From Undaria pinnatifida (Eukaryota > Sar > Phaeophyceae > Laminariales > Alariaceae), in the NCBI GenBank assembly GCA_012845835.1, contig JABAKD010000002.1, positions 7,000,603 through 7,064,602 of the forward strand: a stretch of DNA of 64,000 nucleotides, read 5' to 3'. Shown here piece after piece: positions 32,401 through 44,191 of the stretch. Position numbers and translations under genes: made by a program. Below the pieces are notes generated by a model. The model did no database searches and was not told where the DNA came from. It saw nothing but the letters and a program-made list of their open reading frames with translations. Numbering within the stretch: position 1 is the first letter of the stretch; each line of letters begins with the position of its first letter.

Positions 32401-34100
32401 CCGGCGCTGGGGGTGCAGAAGGTTCTAAGCATTTTCTGAGCTCCAATGGTAACACGAGGAGCTCAATATCTCACCACCCGAAACATGAATTTGGAGTTTA
32501 ACTTCTGGGCGGGCCGCACCATCACGCGTGTACTATGGCGTCTGTCGCCCCCTCCAAGCGTGCAGAACAATGACCATTTATCTGGTATACGCGAAAAGTG
32601 ATTCCGCGCTAGTGCAGCAGAAGATTCTAAGAAGTTTCTGGGATCCTAACGTGAGGAGCTCGATACGAAATCTATAACCTCGGGCCTAGATAATCGACGC
32701 AATAAGGAGGAGGAGGATCGCAAGGACGACGCCACTGAGAGACCAAGACGACGGGAAAACCGTACCGCAGTATGCGTATCAAACGTTGCGCCTGCTCTTC
32801 GACTTACACACGTTGAGGCAGAGAAGAGCATGCGAAACAAGAAGAGGTTAAGGGGGAACGAGCATTCGCGCCGATCCTGGAAGAGTCGAAGGGGCTCGTA
32901 CGAGGGGAATACGAAGGCGAGTCATCCCACGCTAGGAGGGGTGCAGAAGATTCTAAGAATTTTCTGAGCTCCTAGCATGAGGAGCTAGCTGGACATCTCA
33001 CCCGAAGCATGACTTCGAAGGCATTTGTTCGCTGAACCGCTATAATTCACAACGCTGTAACGGGCGAGAGGCGATACCATAACACAAGCCAGTGCAACAA
33101 GGGTACTACGGTAAGGCTGAAATACATCTTGACGTTTTCCGAAGGACCGGTCTCCCGCCAGTATGATGTGCATCGGTATGGTACCTGTGTGAGCACGTCG
33201 CCATCACGGCTGAGGTGACAAAACACTGAGATTTGTATCCAACCCAACAATGTTCTCGTGAAAAATATGGTAGATACGTTACACAATTAGATGCGGTGCA
33301 ACCTGAACCAACTGCGGGGTAGTCTGAGCCAAAAATGGTGCAACCTGGGCTAAATGCGGCGAAGCCTGAGCCAAATACGGCGCAACCTGAGCTTAAAGCG
33401 GCGCAACCTGAGCCAAACGCGTAAACAAATGTGCAGTCTGAGATAAAATGTGGTGCAACCTGAACATACTGGGGTGCAATCTGAACTGCACCACAGCCAA
33501 ACCTGAGCCAACGAGCTTCAACACGTGTAGAAAGAAAAACATGCCAAACCGTGAAGCATCTGGCATTTCAGACGGAACTCCTTTCGGGAGGAGGAATCGT
33601 GCTCTCACCATCTCTCGGGAACCTGAGCGAATCCGTCAAGCATTTGATTGAGGAAATCGTCCTTCCCGTGCAGCATCTGCAACCGCTCTACCGCTAGCTT
33701 TGCTCCCGCGACGCTGAGAATGGCGGGGGTAACGCCGAATCCCCCGCCCAGAGGGTCCTCCTCCACCCCCAAAGTCTTCGCTGCGCCGTACCACCACCTG
33801 GGGTGAACACGCCTCCTAAAAGAAGCGGAAGGCGTCAGGAGGAGGCGTCAATGGGGGGGTGTCAATGGGGGGGTGTCAATGGGGGGGAGAGGCGTCCCAC
33901 TCTATGGGTGAAGCAGAAGGTTCGAGCCCCTAACATGAGGCGCTCATGAGGAGCTAGGTGAAAAAAAAACATCACCCGAAGAATGACTTCGAAGACATTC
34001 GTTCGCGCAGTCCGATCGAGCTCACGAGGAGCGAGCTCCAAAAACACATCACCCGAAGCAAGACTTCGAAGACATTCGTTCGAGCGATCCGATCGACAAC
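32401..34100. repeat. R5 palindromic dispersed repeat and a 25-bp minisatellite
   Basis: R5 (gcagaaggttctaag...tttctgagctcctaacatgaggagct...catcacccgaagcatgacttcgaagacattcg) occurs near 32415, 32620, 32945, 33910 and 34040, with an inverted copy near 34682-34745. Each has a gagctcct..catgaggagct palindrome. 33295-33480 is a ~25-bp minisatellite (gcggcgcaacctgagccaaa). 33830-33890 holds the GGCGTCAA motif of the array at 36185. Confidence 0.65.
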
Positions 34101-36180
34101 TCTATTGCGCTATGGTAGCCCTAAAGCAAACATGCAACTTTAAAGCAAAGTTATCATAAATCAACCGACAGTTCCGCACTTGAGGAGTTCAACCGCTCAT
34201 AAACTTTCAGACAAACAACTGCAACCCCTACCGTGAGATGGCTCGGGAGCTATCTAACCTGTTTGGAACTCCTTCAGGCTTTAGCGTGCTTGGATCTAGA
34301 TTGCTACGGATTAGGAAGGCCTATTATTTTGCAGCAGCAGACGCGTGGTGCGATACAGGCGTGTGCCTGCTTTTTTTCTGAGGCGCCGCGCGGGAGGAGC
34401 TCCACAATACCCCCGATCCAAAACCTGCCTCTTGACCAAAAGGCGAAGGCGTGAAACCCGATGAGCAACCCCATGGCCTAGGTATACAAAGCCTCCAATA
34501 TTTTGGAAAACTAGAGTCATTCCATGGTAGGCGTTACACTTTTTTTCGCCGAAAAAAATGTATGCCTGGCCGGTGGAACTCCTCCGGTGAGGAACTACCT
34601 GTTAGTCTTCTTATTTTACGAGTTTATCTTGTTTTAGGACTAGCGCAAAGAAGTGCTGGTCGGGTTTTTGCGCGAAACAAACACCTTCGAAGGCATGTTT
34701 CCGGTGAGGTATTGAGCTAGCTCCTCGTGCTTTACGAGCTCAGAAACTGTAAACTTCCGCTTCACCTCCTATACCGTGGGATGAATCAACAAGAACAACC
34801 GTTCCCGCGATATTGAGTCAAGGAGCCCCCCCCCCCTTCAGAAAAATGCCTTTGCCTAAAACATGCCGGGATTTTCACGGGCCGGATCACTTTCCGCGAG
34901 TCGGATCGGGTAAGGGGTGACCCGCGATTCTCGCAGGTCGGATATGGTAAGGATGATCCGACCCATGAGATTTCGAACACCACCTGACCCGACCCGACCC
35001 GGGTGGACCCGCGTTTTTTGTTTTAGCATCTAGATCCGACCCGCAGGCCGGTTCGTGACCCGTGAAAGCCCCTTGGAATAAATTCCTCCCCTATCGTGTC
35101 ACGCCTCAGCGAAGGGTCAAGTGCACGGAGGAGCTCTAAGGATTGTGTCGTCGAGTAGGCGAGAGCAGGCGTTTTTCGCCGAAAAACATCCGGACGTCTT
35201 GAATTGTAAGAGCAAAGGGAGTTTGCGAACAAGATCCACAAATACTGTAGACTGATTCTACGACCCCTAAAGAAACCCTGAAAGACAAAACAGCGATATG
35301 CTTTAACGAACGAACGTTCCGTGGCCGCTCGACACGAGGAAGGATGCCGTGGAAAACTATCTTCACGAACAAAACTTCTTGTTTGCAAAGGAGTATCGAA
35401 CGACGAAGTCAAGGTGGAAAGAAAGGGGCGCGGTGTTTCGGGAAATGCGGCCGGGAACTGGTTTCGCAACCGGCGATTTCGTCAAAGAAAAACTAGGGAG
35501 GCTGTTGTAGAACGCCTTTTTGTCGGGTTCAGAAAACTGCTACTACAGTACCTCTCACGGGGATGAAATTTTCTTGACCGACCTTTCTCCGGGCATGCCC
35601 GTTCGATAGTTCAAAAAGGTCCGCGATGAAACCAGCGAACGTTCGGTGAAAGTCGGTTTTTGTCCTCGGCGCGCGAAGACAAAACAAATCCTACGATTTT
35701 TCGAGCTTTTGGAGCTGCTTATTGCTGGAGACTTGGAGTTAATGAAAAGCGCGTCGGGAGTCGTTTCTGGCTGATTTCTTCTGCTATCTGGTGAGCTCGA
35801 CGCCTCCATACACGCCACAAGGAGCGTGGGGTCATTTTTGTCAGTGGTCACTTAAGGGGGAGATGGAGATGTCCACAACAACTGAAGTGAAACCTGCACT
35901 TGGGAAGTTGCTTTTTGCCCCACTTTGTGTCCTCCGAATTTCGAGACGTTGCCATACGTTGAAAAAGTGCCGACGAACGATCTGGAGAGAAGCACAGGCA
36001 GCTGTAGAGGAAACACTAAGCAGACACACACACCCTCTCTCTCTCTGGCATGGTACGACTCCGAAGAAGAAGGTTCACGTTGATCGTGCTAAAATGGCGG
36101 CGCAACCAATGTCCCGAAAAACGATCTACTGACTGCAGCGATTAGAGTCACCCGGAAACCTGCAGACAGGGGGTGGATAA
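34101..36180. other. repeat fragments, no gene called
   Basis: R4 pieces at 34330-34570, an inverted R5 copy at 34682-34745 and a GGGTC/GACCC block at 34860-35090. 35100-36180 has - strand frames of 148 and 98 codons with Ser/Arg-rich, unfamiliar sequence; no splice-supported exon could be defined. Confidence 0.45.
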
Positions 36181-36184
36181 GATC

Positions 36185-36835
36185 CTCCGTGCTCTTAAGT
36201 GGCGGCGTCAAGGGGCGACGGCGTCAAGGGGCGACGGCGTCAAGGGGTAGTGTCAAGAAGAGGCGTCAAAACGCGTCATCAACGGAAGGTCTCAAAGAGA
36301 GGCCTCAAGGGGTGGGGATCAAGGGGCGACGTGAGGGGGGGTGTCATGGGGAGGCGTCAAGAGGAGGCGTTAAGCTGGGAGGGGGGGCAAGGGAAGGCGT
36401 CAAGTGGGGGAAGAAGGGGAGGCGTCAAGGGAAGGGTTCCAGAAGACGCGTCAAGAAGAGGCGTCAAGGGAAGGGTTCCAGAAGACGCGTCAAGAAGAGG
36501 CGTCAAGGGGAGGCGTTAAAGAGGAGGCGCCGATGAAAGTCGTGAAGGAGAGGCGTCAAGGCGGGGTGTCAAGGAGGGAATCGTTAAGAGGCGGCATCAA
36601 GGGGAGGCGTCAGGGGGAGCCGTCAAGAGGAAGACTCAAAGGTCGCCATGACGGGGCGGCGTCAAGGTGAATGGGCGACCTCACGGGGAGGCGTCAAGGA
36701 GAAGCGTCAAGGTGAAGGGGCGTCCTCACGGGGAGACGTCAAGGGGAAGCGTCAACGGGAGGTGCCAAGGAGAGGCGCCACAGGGGAAGTGTCAGGAGGG
36801 GGCGTTAGGAAGAGCGTCAAGGGGAGGCATCAATA
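36185..36835 (+). repeat. GGCGTCAAGGGG minisatellite
   Basis: About 650 bp of 12-14 bp purine-rich units (aggcgtcaagggg) with higher-order copies, for example agggttccagaagacgcgtc repeated at about 36432 and 36472. Translations are Arg/Gly/Lys-rich artefacts. Confidence 0.85.
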
Positions 36836-37126
36836 CCGACGACGACAGTGCGATGGTGCTACATAATGGGCCCATTGCCTTAGGTAAAAGTTTACCAACT
36901 TCTAAGCCGAGACTAAGCCTTGCAGAGGGATCAGTACCGGAGGGTATTCATCCACTCTAGAATCATAGGAGCCTGTGGTGTGACCGCGGAATATATTGTA
37001 GAGGTGAGTTGATGCAAGATCAACAGCAACCACAACAACAACTGTACAGAAAGTGACAGAATAGCAACAGTCATATACGCACGACGGGTGCAGGTCACAT
37101 GGTTTAGCTGTCGCGCTCTTGCTTAC

Positions 37127-37746
37127 CCTTCGGGGACGAAGTTCCCCTTGCCACCCGGCAGCAGATCCTCCTCCGACAGGCCCTCTTTCGTGCACAGCAC
37201 ATCAGCATCCAGCGTAAGATAAAAACTCGTCCTCACCAGAGAGAAAGCCAGTAGCTTGAGGGCCATCTGCAAAGCGTACTTGCTCCACCAAGGCTCCACT
37301 ACCCCCATCACCCCGCCCCCCTCCGCGCGTGCGGGAAGCAGCAATCTTTCGTCCACAAAAGTGATCGAATCTTGATCCGCCCCGAAACGTTGAGCGTTGC
37401 GAAATATAGCCTCGATTCGAGAGAGATCCCCTCCGTCGCCTTCTCCCCCTCCCGGAACAATGACGAAAAACTCTTGGAAGATATCCATGGCGCCGCAAGC
37501 GCGAAGCGACGACATGAGAAGCGTTGCACGGTAGGCATCCTCTAGGGTAACCAGGAGGACCGCGGAAACCCCTCCGTGTGATGGAGGTGGCGATGCGCTC
37601 GAAGGTGTTGGCGTAAACTCGGCGTTGTTGTCAATTTTCTGTACGGGGGCCTGTATTAGTTGGTTCGTGGTAGATGTCCAACGATAATCGAGGTTAGCGT
37701 TGTTGTTGTTGTTGTTTTGATCACCACTTTTTGCTTTCCAGGTCAA
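37127..37746 (-). CDS. glycosyltransferase-like exon (DUF6492-type)
   Basis: About 205 codons ending at a strong donor (gaagg|gtaagc, 37126-37121, phase 2). After a low-complexity start (Asn run, PTPSSASPPPSHGG) comes a globular part: a strand SAVLLVTLEDAYRATLL, then a WWSKYALQMALKLLAF helix and FYLTLDADVLCTK. The helix followed by a strand ending in D-A-D is the nucleotide-sugar/metal-binding DxD arrangement of GT-A-fold enzymes, and W(W/Y)xxQ..LKL followed by FYLxLDAD is typical of DUF6492 proteins (family knowledge). The reaction and substrate cannot be read from this. No start ATG is certain; the left end may be an acceptor. Downstream exons to the left were not recognised; the purine-rich array lies there. 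A decayed copy of its 5' half is at 38120-38390. Confidence 0.7.
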
Positions 37747-37764
37747 CTTGTAAGAGTTTTACCC

Positions 37765-37990
37765 TCAGCCACCTGCTGGACAAGGTCATGGTCACAGGTG
37801 GCACACCCTTTTCTTGCCGGTGCGTGCCTTCTTTTTGTCGCGCGTAGGATTCAGCGTTCCCACTATTCAGCTTTTTTATGCTCATCGATTTTCATCGGTT
37901 TTTGCGACATCGCGCTCTCGCGCTTTCCGCTTTTAATCGTCATTTTTTGTGCACGAAAAAGTCCCCACGAGCACGGGTATGCACTCGGGA
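37765..37990 (-). mobile_element. SINE-1, 5'-truncated copy
   Basis: Shares ctggacaagg.catggtcacagg, tcgcgctctcgcgctttccg and gtatgcactcggg with the full copies at 49350-49645 and 57116-57430. It stops just before the tRNA-like head. It lies between the glycosyltransferase exon and its echo. Confidence 0.8.
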
Positions 37991-38119
37991 AGATTTGTTA
38001 ATCAACTAAAATATGGTTAGATTATCGGTATCGTTTATACAGAAATCAAATAGATACGATCAAGATCTTCAATAATGTGTGTATCGAAAACATTGTTCAG
38101 ACCACAATCGCGTTTGATA

Positions 38120-38390
38120 TACGGTGCTGCCCGCAGGCCGCGCGGGGGGCATCCTCGATGGTAAACAGGCGAACCGCGGATGCCGCCCCGTGCGATGGAG
38201 GTAGATGGTATGAGCTCGAAGCTATTGCGATATTGTCGTTGTTGCTAGCGGTGGTGGTGTCGTCGCAGTCGTAGTCGTCGCCACCGTCGTCGTCGTCGTT
38301 GTCGTCGTCGTTTTCGTTGTCGATTTTCCGTGCGGGAATCTGTTTTTTGGTGCGCTGTTGTTCGGCGTTATTGCCCCCCCCCCCCCCCAC
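38120..38390 (-). pseudogene. echo of the glycosyltransferase exon 5' half
   Basis: On the - strand it reads ARKIDNENDDD...PPSHGAASAVRLFTIEDAPRAA, matching QKIDNNAEF...PPSHGGVSAVLLVTLEDAYRAT of the exon at 37746-37127. The Asp/GTC-rich middle is an expanded simple repeat. Homology stops at the first conserved helix, so it cannot encode the enzyme. Confidence 0.85.
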
Positions 38391-38589
38391 AATGTTGAAA
38401 CGAATTGTGCGAAAACCGCATAACGCACACGAAGAGGGCCCCACCGTTCACGCGATCGTCTGCAAGTTCGAGGGAGCGTTGTCAAGCCTACTGTGTGCAC
38501 CAGGTGTCGTAACCCATGTAGACGCGCGCTACTACAGCACGTTAGAGGTGACGCTTTGTTGCCCTAGGTGTTTTCTGAACGGCGAGGAG

Positions 38590-39240
38590 GTTCCTTAACC
38601 TGTGTCTTTTTCGTTTTGCAAAATGAGCATTTTGCTCAAAATCGTTGGTATGTTATTCTTGGTTTTGAAAAAATGGTTATTCTGTGTACCTGGGTCACGG
38701 GTTTGTTCATCGGGTTGCACTCTCAGTTTGCTCAAAATCATTGGTATAGTGTCATTCTTGTTTTGCAAAATGAGCGTTTGTATACCTGGGCCACGGGTTT
38801 GTTCATTGGATTGCACTCTCAGTATGCTCAAAATCATTGGTGTGTCATTCTTGTTTTGCAAAATGAGCATTTGTATGCCTGGGCCACGGGTTTGTTAGTC
38901 GGATTGCCCTTTCAGTTTGCTCAAAATCGTTGGTATGTCATTCTTGTTTTGCAAAATGGGTATTTTGTACATCTGGGCCACGGATTCGTTCGTCGGATTG
39001 TACTTTCAGTATGCTCAAAATCATTGGTATGTCATTCTTGTTTTGCAAAATGTTTTATTCTGTGTACCTGGGCCACGGGTTTGTTCGTCGGATTGCACTC
39101 TCAGTCCGCTCAAAATCATTGGTATGTCATTCTTGTTTTGCAACATGTTTATTCTGCGTACCTGTGTCACGGGTTTGTTCATCGGATTGCACTCTCAGTT
39201 TGCTCAAAATCGTTTTCCATGTCGGGTATGGAGCTCCTCA
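38590..39240 (+). repeat. seven-unit tandem array, ~90-bp period
   Basis: Units carry tgctcaaaatcattggtatg, tcattcttgttttgcaaaatg and cctgggccacgggtttgttc. All three + frames are open through most of it because the unit lacks stops. The unit resembles the interior of MITE R4 (cctaggccatgggattattt), so it may be an amplified R4 fragment. Confidence 0.85.
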
Positions 39241-39319
39241 AGTAACCGCTCTTAGAAAGAAATTGTGCCAGCTCTGTAGTAGCATGTGTCTATACCGGGC
39301 ACGTGCGAGTGTAAACGAA

Positions 39320-39510
39320 AAAAATCTGGGCATTTCACGGGTCAGGTCGAGTCAGGGTAACCAGCCCCGACCCGCGAGATTTGAAACCTTCCTGAACCGA
39401 CCCTACCCGTGCCGTGATATTTCAAACACCTCCTGACCCGACCCTACTCGACCCGTCAAATTTGATAATCTCGTGGCGCGGTCCGCGGGGCGGGTCATGA
39501 CCCGTGAAGA
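39320..39510. repeat. GGGTC/GACCC dispersed repeat
   Basis: Decayed units of ggtcgagtcaggg and cctgacccgaccctactcgaccc with spacers like gagatttgaaacc, ending gggtcatgacccgtgaa. Confidence 0.85.
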
Positions 39511-39778
39511 GGCCTGAAAGAAGGCCAATTTATGCGAAACAAACGGCCAATTTTGTAGTCGTTGTTCTTTCTGTTGTTGTTGTCGTTGCTGCTTCCGGTG
39601 GTCTCTAGACTCTAGACTGTCATCACCTGCTTCAACAAGATTTCCTTGACTTGGATGTCTTGAGAATCCGCAGCAGCGGCAGGGAAAATGATGTCTCTAA
39701 ACAAGCGGAGGCCTCTCTTTTGCCCAATACGACGTCACCTCAACTACGTAAGCGCGTTAATTAAGCATTCCGTATATA

Positions 39779-40073
39779 CTAAGGATGTGGTTGTTCTTCT
39801 GGTTGCGAGGAGGACGGTATCACCTGCTTTTCCCCTTCGTCCTCTTCTTCTTCGTGTGAATATTCCCCAGGGTTCATCACCTCCACCTCAGTAGCATGAG
39901 GGATGATGACGTCCACATCGAGCGGAGGCGAAACGACGGCATGCCCTGTCGCCGTTCGGCAAACGCCGGCCACTCGAGCGACTCCCGAATCCCTGATCGG
40001 GACGAGGGCGCCGTACGGACTGTCTCCCTCGAAGCACCCCACCGACGAGCCATTCACGGTTAAACACACCATC
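39779..40073 (-). CDS. probable last exon of an unidentified gene
   Basis: A T-rich tract and ttaacag| acceptor (40076-40074) lead into 97 codons and a stop. The peptide begins MVCLTVNGSSVGCFEGD, continues with a hydrophobic, beta-strand-like part (GALVPIRDSGVARVAGV) and ends in an acidic, Gln/Pro tail (EEEEDEGEKQV). Composition is typical of coding sequence and unlike the repeats around it. One leftover G at the acceptor means the preceding exon ends in phase 2; that exon was not found, and GGGTC repeats occupy the expected place. No family recognised. Confidence 0.55.
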
Positions 40074-40164
40074 CTGTTAACATCAATTAAATAAAAAAAA
40101 AACAATTTGAAACACACACCTCTGCATAGACCTGGACACCGAGAAGTTCGTCGAAACTAACTAC

Positions 40165-40965
40165 TTATCAGGGTTTTTCACGGGTCATGATCTGACCCGC
40201 AGGTCGGGCCGGGAGGCTTTCAAAACCTCACGGGTCGGGTCGGGTTAGGTCAGGCCAAAAGATGTAGAAATCTTGCGGGTCGGGTCGGGTCGGGTCAGGC
40301 CAAAAGATGTTGAAATCTTGCGGGTCGGGTCGGGTCATGATCCGCGAGATATGGGTCATGTTATGGGTAGGACCGCTATGACCCGGTAGTTGTTTTCCAT
40401 TGACCCGGGGGTAGGACCGGTAGATCTGACCCGCGGATTCAACTCATTCAAACCTAACTATTTCCTGTCCGAGGGCTTCTGTGGTGCTGATACCCCCTTT
40501 TTGATCACATTCGTACGGTAAAACGCCGGCATATATATATATATGTATCCATGTCCAGATCTATCCGCACCCATAATATCGAGATCTTATGCCACTGCGG
40601 AGTACCAAAGCGCAGATTAAATGATTTTGGAAGTGTTGAGCCGCGGGTCGGATCCACGGGTCTAAACCCGTGGGTCGGAAGATTTTTATTCGCGGATCGA
40701 GGTGATCCGACCCGCGACATGACCTGCATCTCACGGGTCATTCGGAGCCTGGCCGGTCGGGTCGGGTCGGGTCGGGTCGGGTCGGGTCGGGTCGGGTCGG
40801 GTCGGGTCGGGTCGGGTCGGGTCGGGTCGGGTCGGGTCGGGTCGGGTCGGGTCGGGTCGGGTCGGGTCGGGGGTGTTCAAACTCTCACGGGTCAGGTCGG
40901 GTCGGGTCGTGAGGTTTTGAAATCTCACAGGCCGAGTCGGGGAGGGGGGAAGACAGACCCACACC
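40165..40965. repeat. two GGGTC repeats, one with a 23-copy pentamer core
   Basis: 40165-40440 has decayed units with an exact ~55-bp repeat (gtcaggccaaaagatgt.gaaatcttgcgggtc) at about 40248 and 40293. 40640-40965 has a pure (GGGTC)n core at 40754-40871 and flanks with gagattt-type spacers. Confidence 0.9.
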
Positions 40966-41129
40966 GATAGCGTGGGGTTGGAGCTTGGATGTGGCTCAGG
41001 AGCTAAGAATAGAGTGCAAAGAGCACGTAATGCGAAGGGAGGAGCAAAGGGCAGCACATGGAGTACAATAATTGTAGATACAGCCTATGAGGGAAGTAGG
41101 CAATTGAAGAGAGTTAGACCATATTGGTG

Positions 41130-42094
41130 CAGAGTAGAGGTTTTATTTTGTTTCCGAGGCTTTCTTCTTTAGGGAATGTTTGTGAGTGATCAACGTTGAA
41201 ACTCACCACACCGCACGTTGTCGAATGACAAGCACAGCAATGCTAACGCCATACAGATCTTGCGCGTTAGTGGTAGAGGTTTCACGTTGTTTCCGAGGCT
41301 TTCTTTAGGGAATGTTTGTGAGTGATCAACGTTGTAGAATGACAAGCACAGCTGTACTAACGCCATAGATCTTGCGTGTTCCCTGATTAATATGATATAG
41401 TCTAGACTATATGATGTGCACGATCCATACCATGTTGTCCGGGGTGGGATTTGTAGGACCCGGCTCTTGGGCGCACGTGTTTACCGGGGTGGGATCTTTA
41501 CGATACCTGGTACGGCGTTTTTTTGCACATCTCACGACGACACAGGATGGATCTACTTTTTTTAGATGCTTTACGAGTAGTAGATGGTGTCATGCTTTCA
41601 GGGTGGAATCAGTAGGATACGTCTTTTGTGCACATTTTTGACACGTTGAAAGCGCGGAACTGTGCGATTCGTACGGCTTTCGAAAATATTGCACAGCGAA
41701 ATATCGCACCTGGTATATGATAGGATCTAAAAGATCTACTGTACTACCTACCTGGTACAGTAGATCGTGATCTATCTGTCCAATCTGTGACAAATAATAT
41801 GCTCAGTACCGTAGACTATCCAGGTGTCACACACCTTTCATCAGGTGTGAGGTATGCGCTGTCCTAGCTTCGCAGTCTAGATGACACTGTATACCTACTC
41901 GTAGGCCTACCGTAGATCTAGATAATCTACGAGTAAATCGTGCCGTCATGCTTCCTGGTGGGGAATGTAAGACACGGCTGGCTCTTGCGTAAATGTTTGC
42001 CGGACGGGAACTAGTCTACTGTGAGATGCGTTCTTTTTTTGGCATTTCTCACAACGAAATATCAGATCCTATCATAAAATCTACCGCAGATGAT
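41130..42094. repeat. 134-bp tandem pair and GATCT-rich repeats
   Basis: tttccgaggctttctt...tagggaatgtttgtgagtgatcaacgttg occurs at about 41151 and 41290. The rest, to 42120, is rich in agatctac and gtagatc motifs and has phrases related to 50088-50218. No gene seen. Confidence 0.55.
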
Positions 42095-42565
42095 CTACCG
42101 TAGATCGTGATCTGTTAATGATGTGCGAAAAATCATGCTTGCTGCCGTTGTTGTACCCGCGGTATCACACCTTTCATCTGGTGAAATTGCGCTGTTCAGG
42201 CCTCGCAGAGTCGCCCCGATGTGCACCATAGCGACTGCTCCCCCTTGTCCTCCTCCTGCTGCCGCTGCTCCCTGGGAACCAACCGAGTCCGGCTGGGACA
42301 ACACTCGCAACTCTAGCTCCGCCCGTTCCGCTTCTTCTACAGCGCTGCATGTCGGCAGTATCCAATACGATGAGACGAGCAAAAATATCATCGCGATCTC
42401 GATGCCAAGTTGTGAATGCATCGTTCTCGTTGACGCTGGCCGATGGTCTATCTCCCGAAGATCTACCTGGGAGGAAGATCTTCTGGTGGTCTGATGATGA
42501 TGATGATCTGCCGCAAGTTTATTGGCGATCAAGCCGAGCAAGATCGCGGTGGCTGTACGAGGCAA
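42095..42565 (-). CDS. possible secretory-type exon, unidentified
   Basis: 156 open codons. An internal Met begins a signal-peptide-like stretch (MIFLLVSSYWILPTCSA) followed by a charged helix VEEAERAELELRVL and an Ala/Gly linker. The start MPRTATAILLGLIANKLAA is also hydrophobic. A donor-like gatgaaag|gtgtga near 42175 could end the exon. Two diverged copies of the right-hand ~100 bp (ccgcaagtttattggcgatcaagcc) lie at about 42670-42730 and 43085-43140, so the segment belongs to a local triplication. Function unknown; a pseudogene is possible. Confidence 0.35.
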   Translation of the reverse strand: MPRTATAILLGLIANKLAADHHHHQTTRRSSSQVDLREIDHRPASTRTMHSQLGIEIAMIFLLVSSYWILPTCSAVEEAERAELELRVLSQPDSVGSQGAAAAGGGQGGAVAMVHIGATLRGLNSAISPDERCDTAGTTTAASMIFRTSLTDHDLR

Positions 42566-42629
42566 CGCAGCAAAAAAGCAAAAACAAGCTCACTACGTTG
42601 ATGCCGATGATAAGTTCTTCGCTGAAGAG

Positions 42630-43230
42630 CTGGTTAAAGATCTATCTGATGATGGTGATGGTGTATGGTGATGCCGGAAGCTTATTCGCCATTCAAGCTG
42701 AGCAAGGTTGAAGCCGAGCAAGATCTCGCGGCCGGCGCACGCCGATCTTCTGTTGCTGCAGGGCTCTGCTATTATACCAGACTATTATTATTATTAAATC
42801 TCTGTGATGCTCAGCTCTACCCCCGCCATCGAATATTCGGCATGATGAGCCGGGGATGAATGTTGATCGATTCTATGCGTCTGGCAGCGCTCGTGTACAC
42901 CCTGTGTACAACAACTGCTGCTGCTGTGTTGTCTGTTGTACAATAGTATAGGCTACACACAACGTTTTTCCTAGTATCCGGGGGACATTAAGTAGCTGGG
43001 CCCGGGTTTCAGGACAGTATGCCTTCGGGATCATTTATTACCCGTTCCGGGTTGATGATGATGAAGATAGATGATGATGACGGCGGCGCAAGCTTGACAA
43101 TTGTTGGCACCCGTGAAGCCGAACAAAAACCGGCCGCAGCGGCTGTATGCGGATCTTCTGTTTTGCGACTGATATCGCACGTGGTATTCAGCTATTATTA
43201 TGGTATCCTGGCCATCGAATCGTCGGGCTG
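42630..43230. pseudogene. two diverged copies of the 42.48-42.56 kb segment
   Basis: Both carry a (GAT)n-like start, then an aagctt..(attcgccattcaagctgagc / gacaattgttggc) part, gaagccgagcaagatc or gaagccgaacaaaaacc, a gatcttctgtt phrase and a (TTA)n-like stretch. They show stepwise local duplication. Confidence 0.5.
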
Positions 43231-44191
43231 GGACTGGAGGTTGATTTGATGGATGCTGCGCATCTGCCAGCGCCTGTGCACACCCTGACAGACAGGTTGC
43301 TTGCTCTTGACTTCCCGTTCGTAGATGTAGACTATCCAACGTTTTTTTTTTTTGTATCGCGGACAATAAGCAGCTGTGCCCGGGTTTCAGGACAAAACGC
43401 ATTCGTGTTGATTTATTTACCCGTTCGTTCGGGTTGACTCGTCGCTGGCGGCAGGTTTCGGGTGATTCAACAGCAGCAGCAAGCAGCAGCAGTACTACTG
43501 CTGTAATGTACTGCACCAAATGCCTAGGTGTATAGTCTAGACTAGACTATATATTCGGCGATGATGTGAAAGCGACATATATGCTGTAGCTCGAACGCGT
43601 TTTGTTCAAAAGCCATGAACTACTAGACTACACCACTATCAACGAACGTGTTTCATGCCATGTATGTGTTTGTACTGTGTCGTCTGTGCCAATGAACTTG
43701 TAGTCTGCCTGTTGTTTCCTTGTGCGCTGCGATAAAGCGTTATTCCGGGGTAGGGAGGGACAACAACAAAAAAAGATCGAGATCCGAGATCTTCTCGTTT
43801 TCGGATCTCGAAGATCTCTGAAGCTTCAAGGTATTGTTTAGTCTAGTCTATAATTCGTAGAGAGGTCGAGATCGGCACCGAACTTGAATTTTCCCGATTA
43901 TAGATCCAACCAACCGACTCGTGAGGTGGAGGGCGATCTATTATTGCACAATAAACATACGGCGAGATCTCGATTCCGATCTCCATCAACACGCGATGTG
44001 GTGGTGGTGCCTTTCTTGCAGCACATACATATATATGCATAATAAGATGATATTGTATTACCGGATCGGATATCCGTGAATAATCGACAAGCAGTATGAC
44101 ATTGTTGTGGATCAGAGACCGCTCACGGTTTCCTAGGTAGATACGGAATGACCCGTGGACCGGGGATGGGGACCTATCGTCCCCGGGTGGC

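Noticed and set aside
36189..36960. Arg/Gly-rich protein of about 100 codons
   Set aside because: Frame through the GGCGTCAAGGGG minisatellite; similar frames are open in parallel.
38568..39245. 225-codon multi-helix 'membrane protein'
   Set aside because: All three + frames are open because the 90-bp unit lacks stops, and the same phrase appears in different frames along the array.
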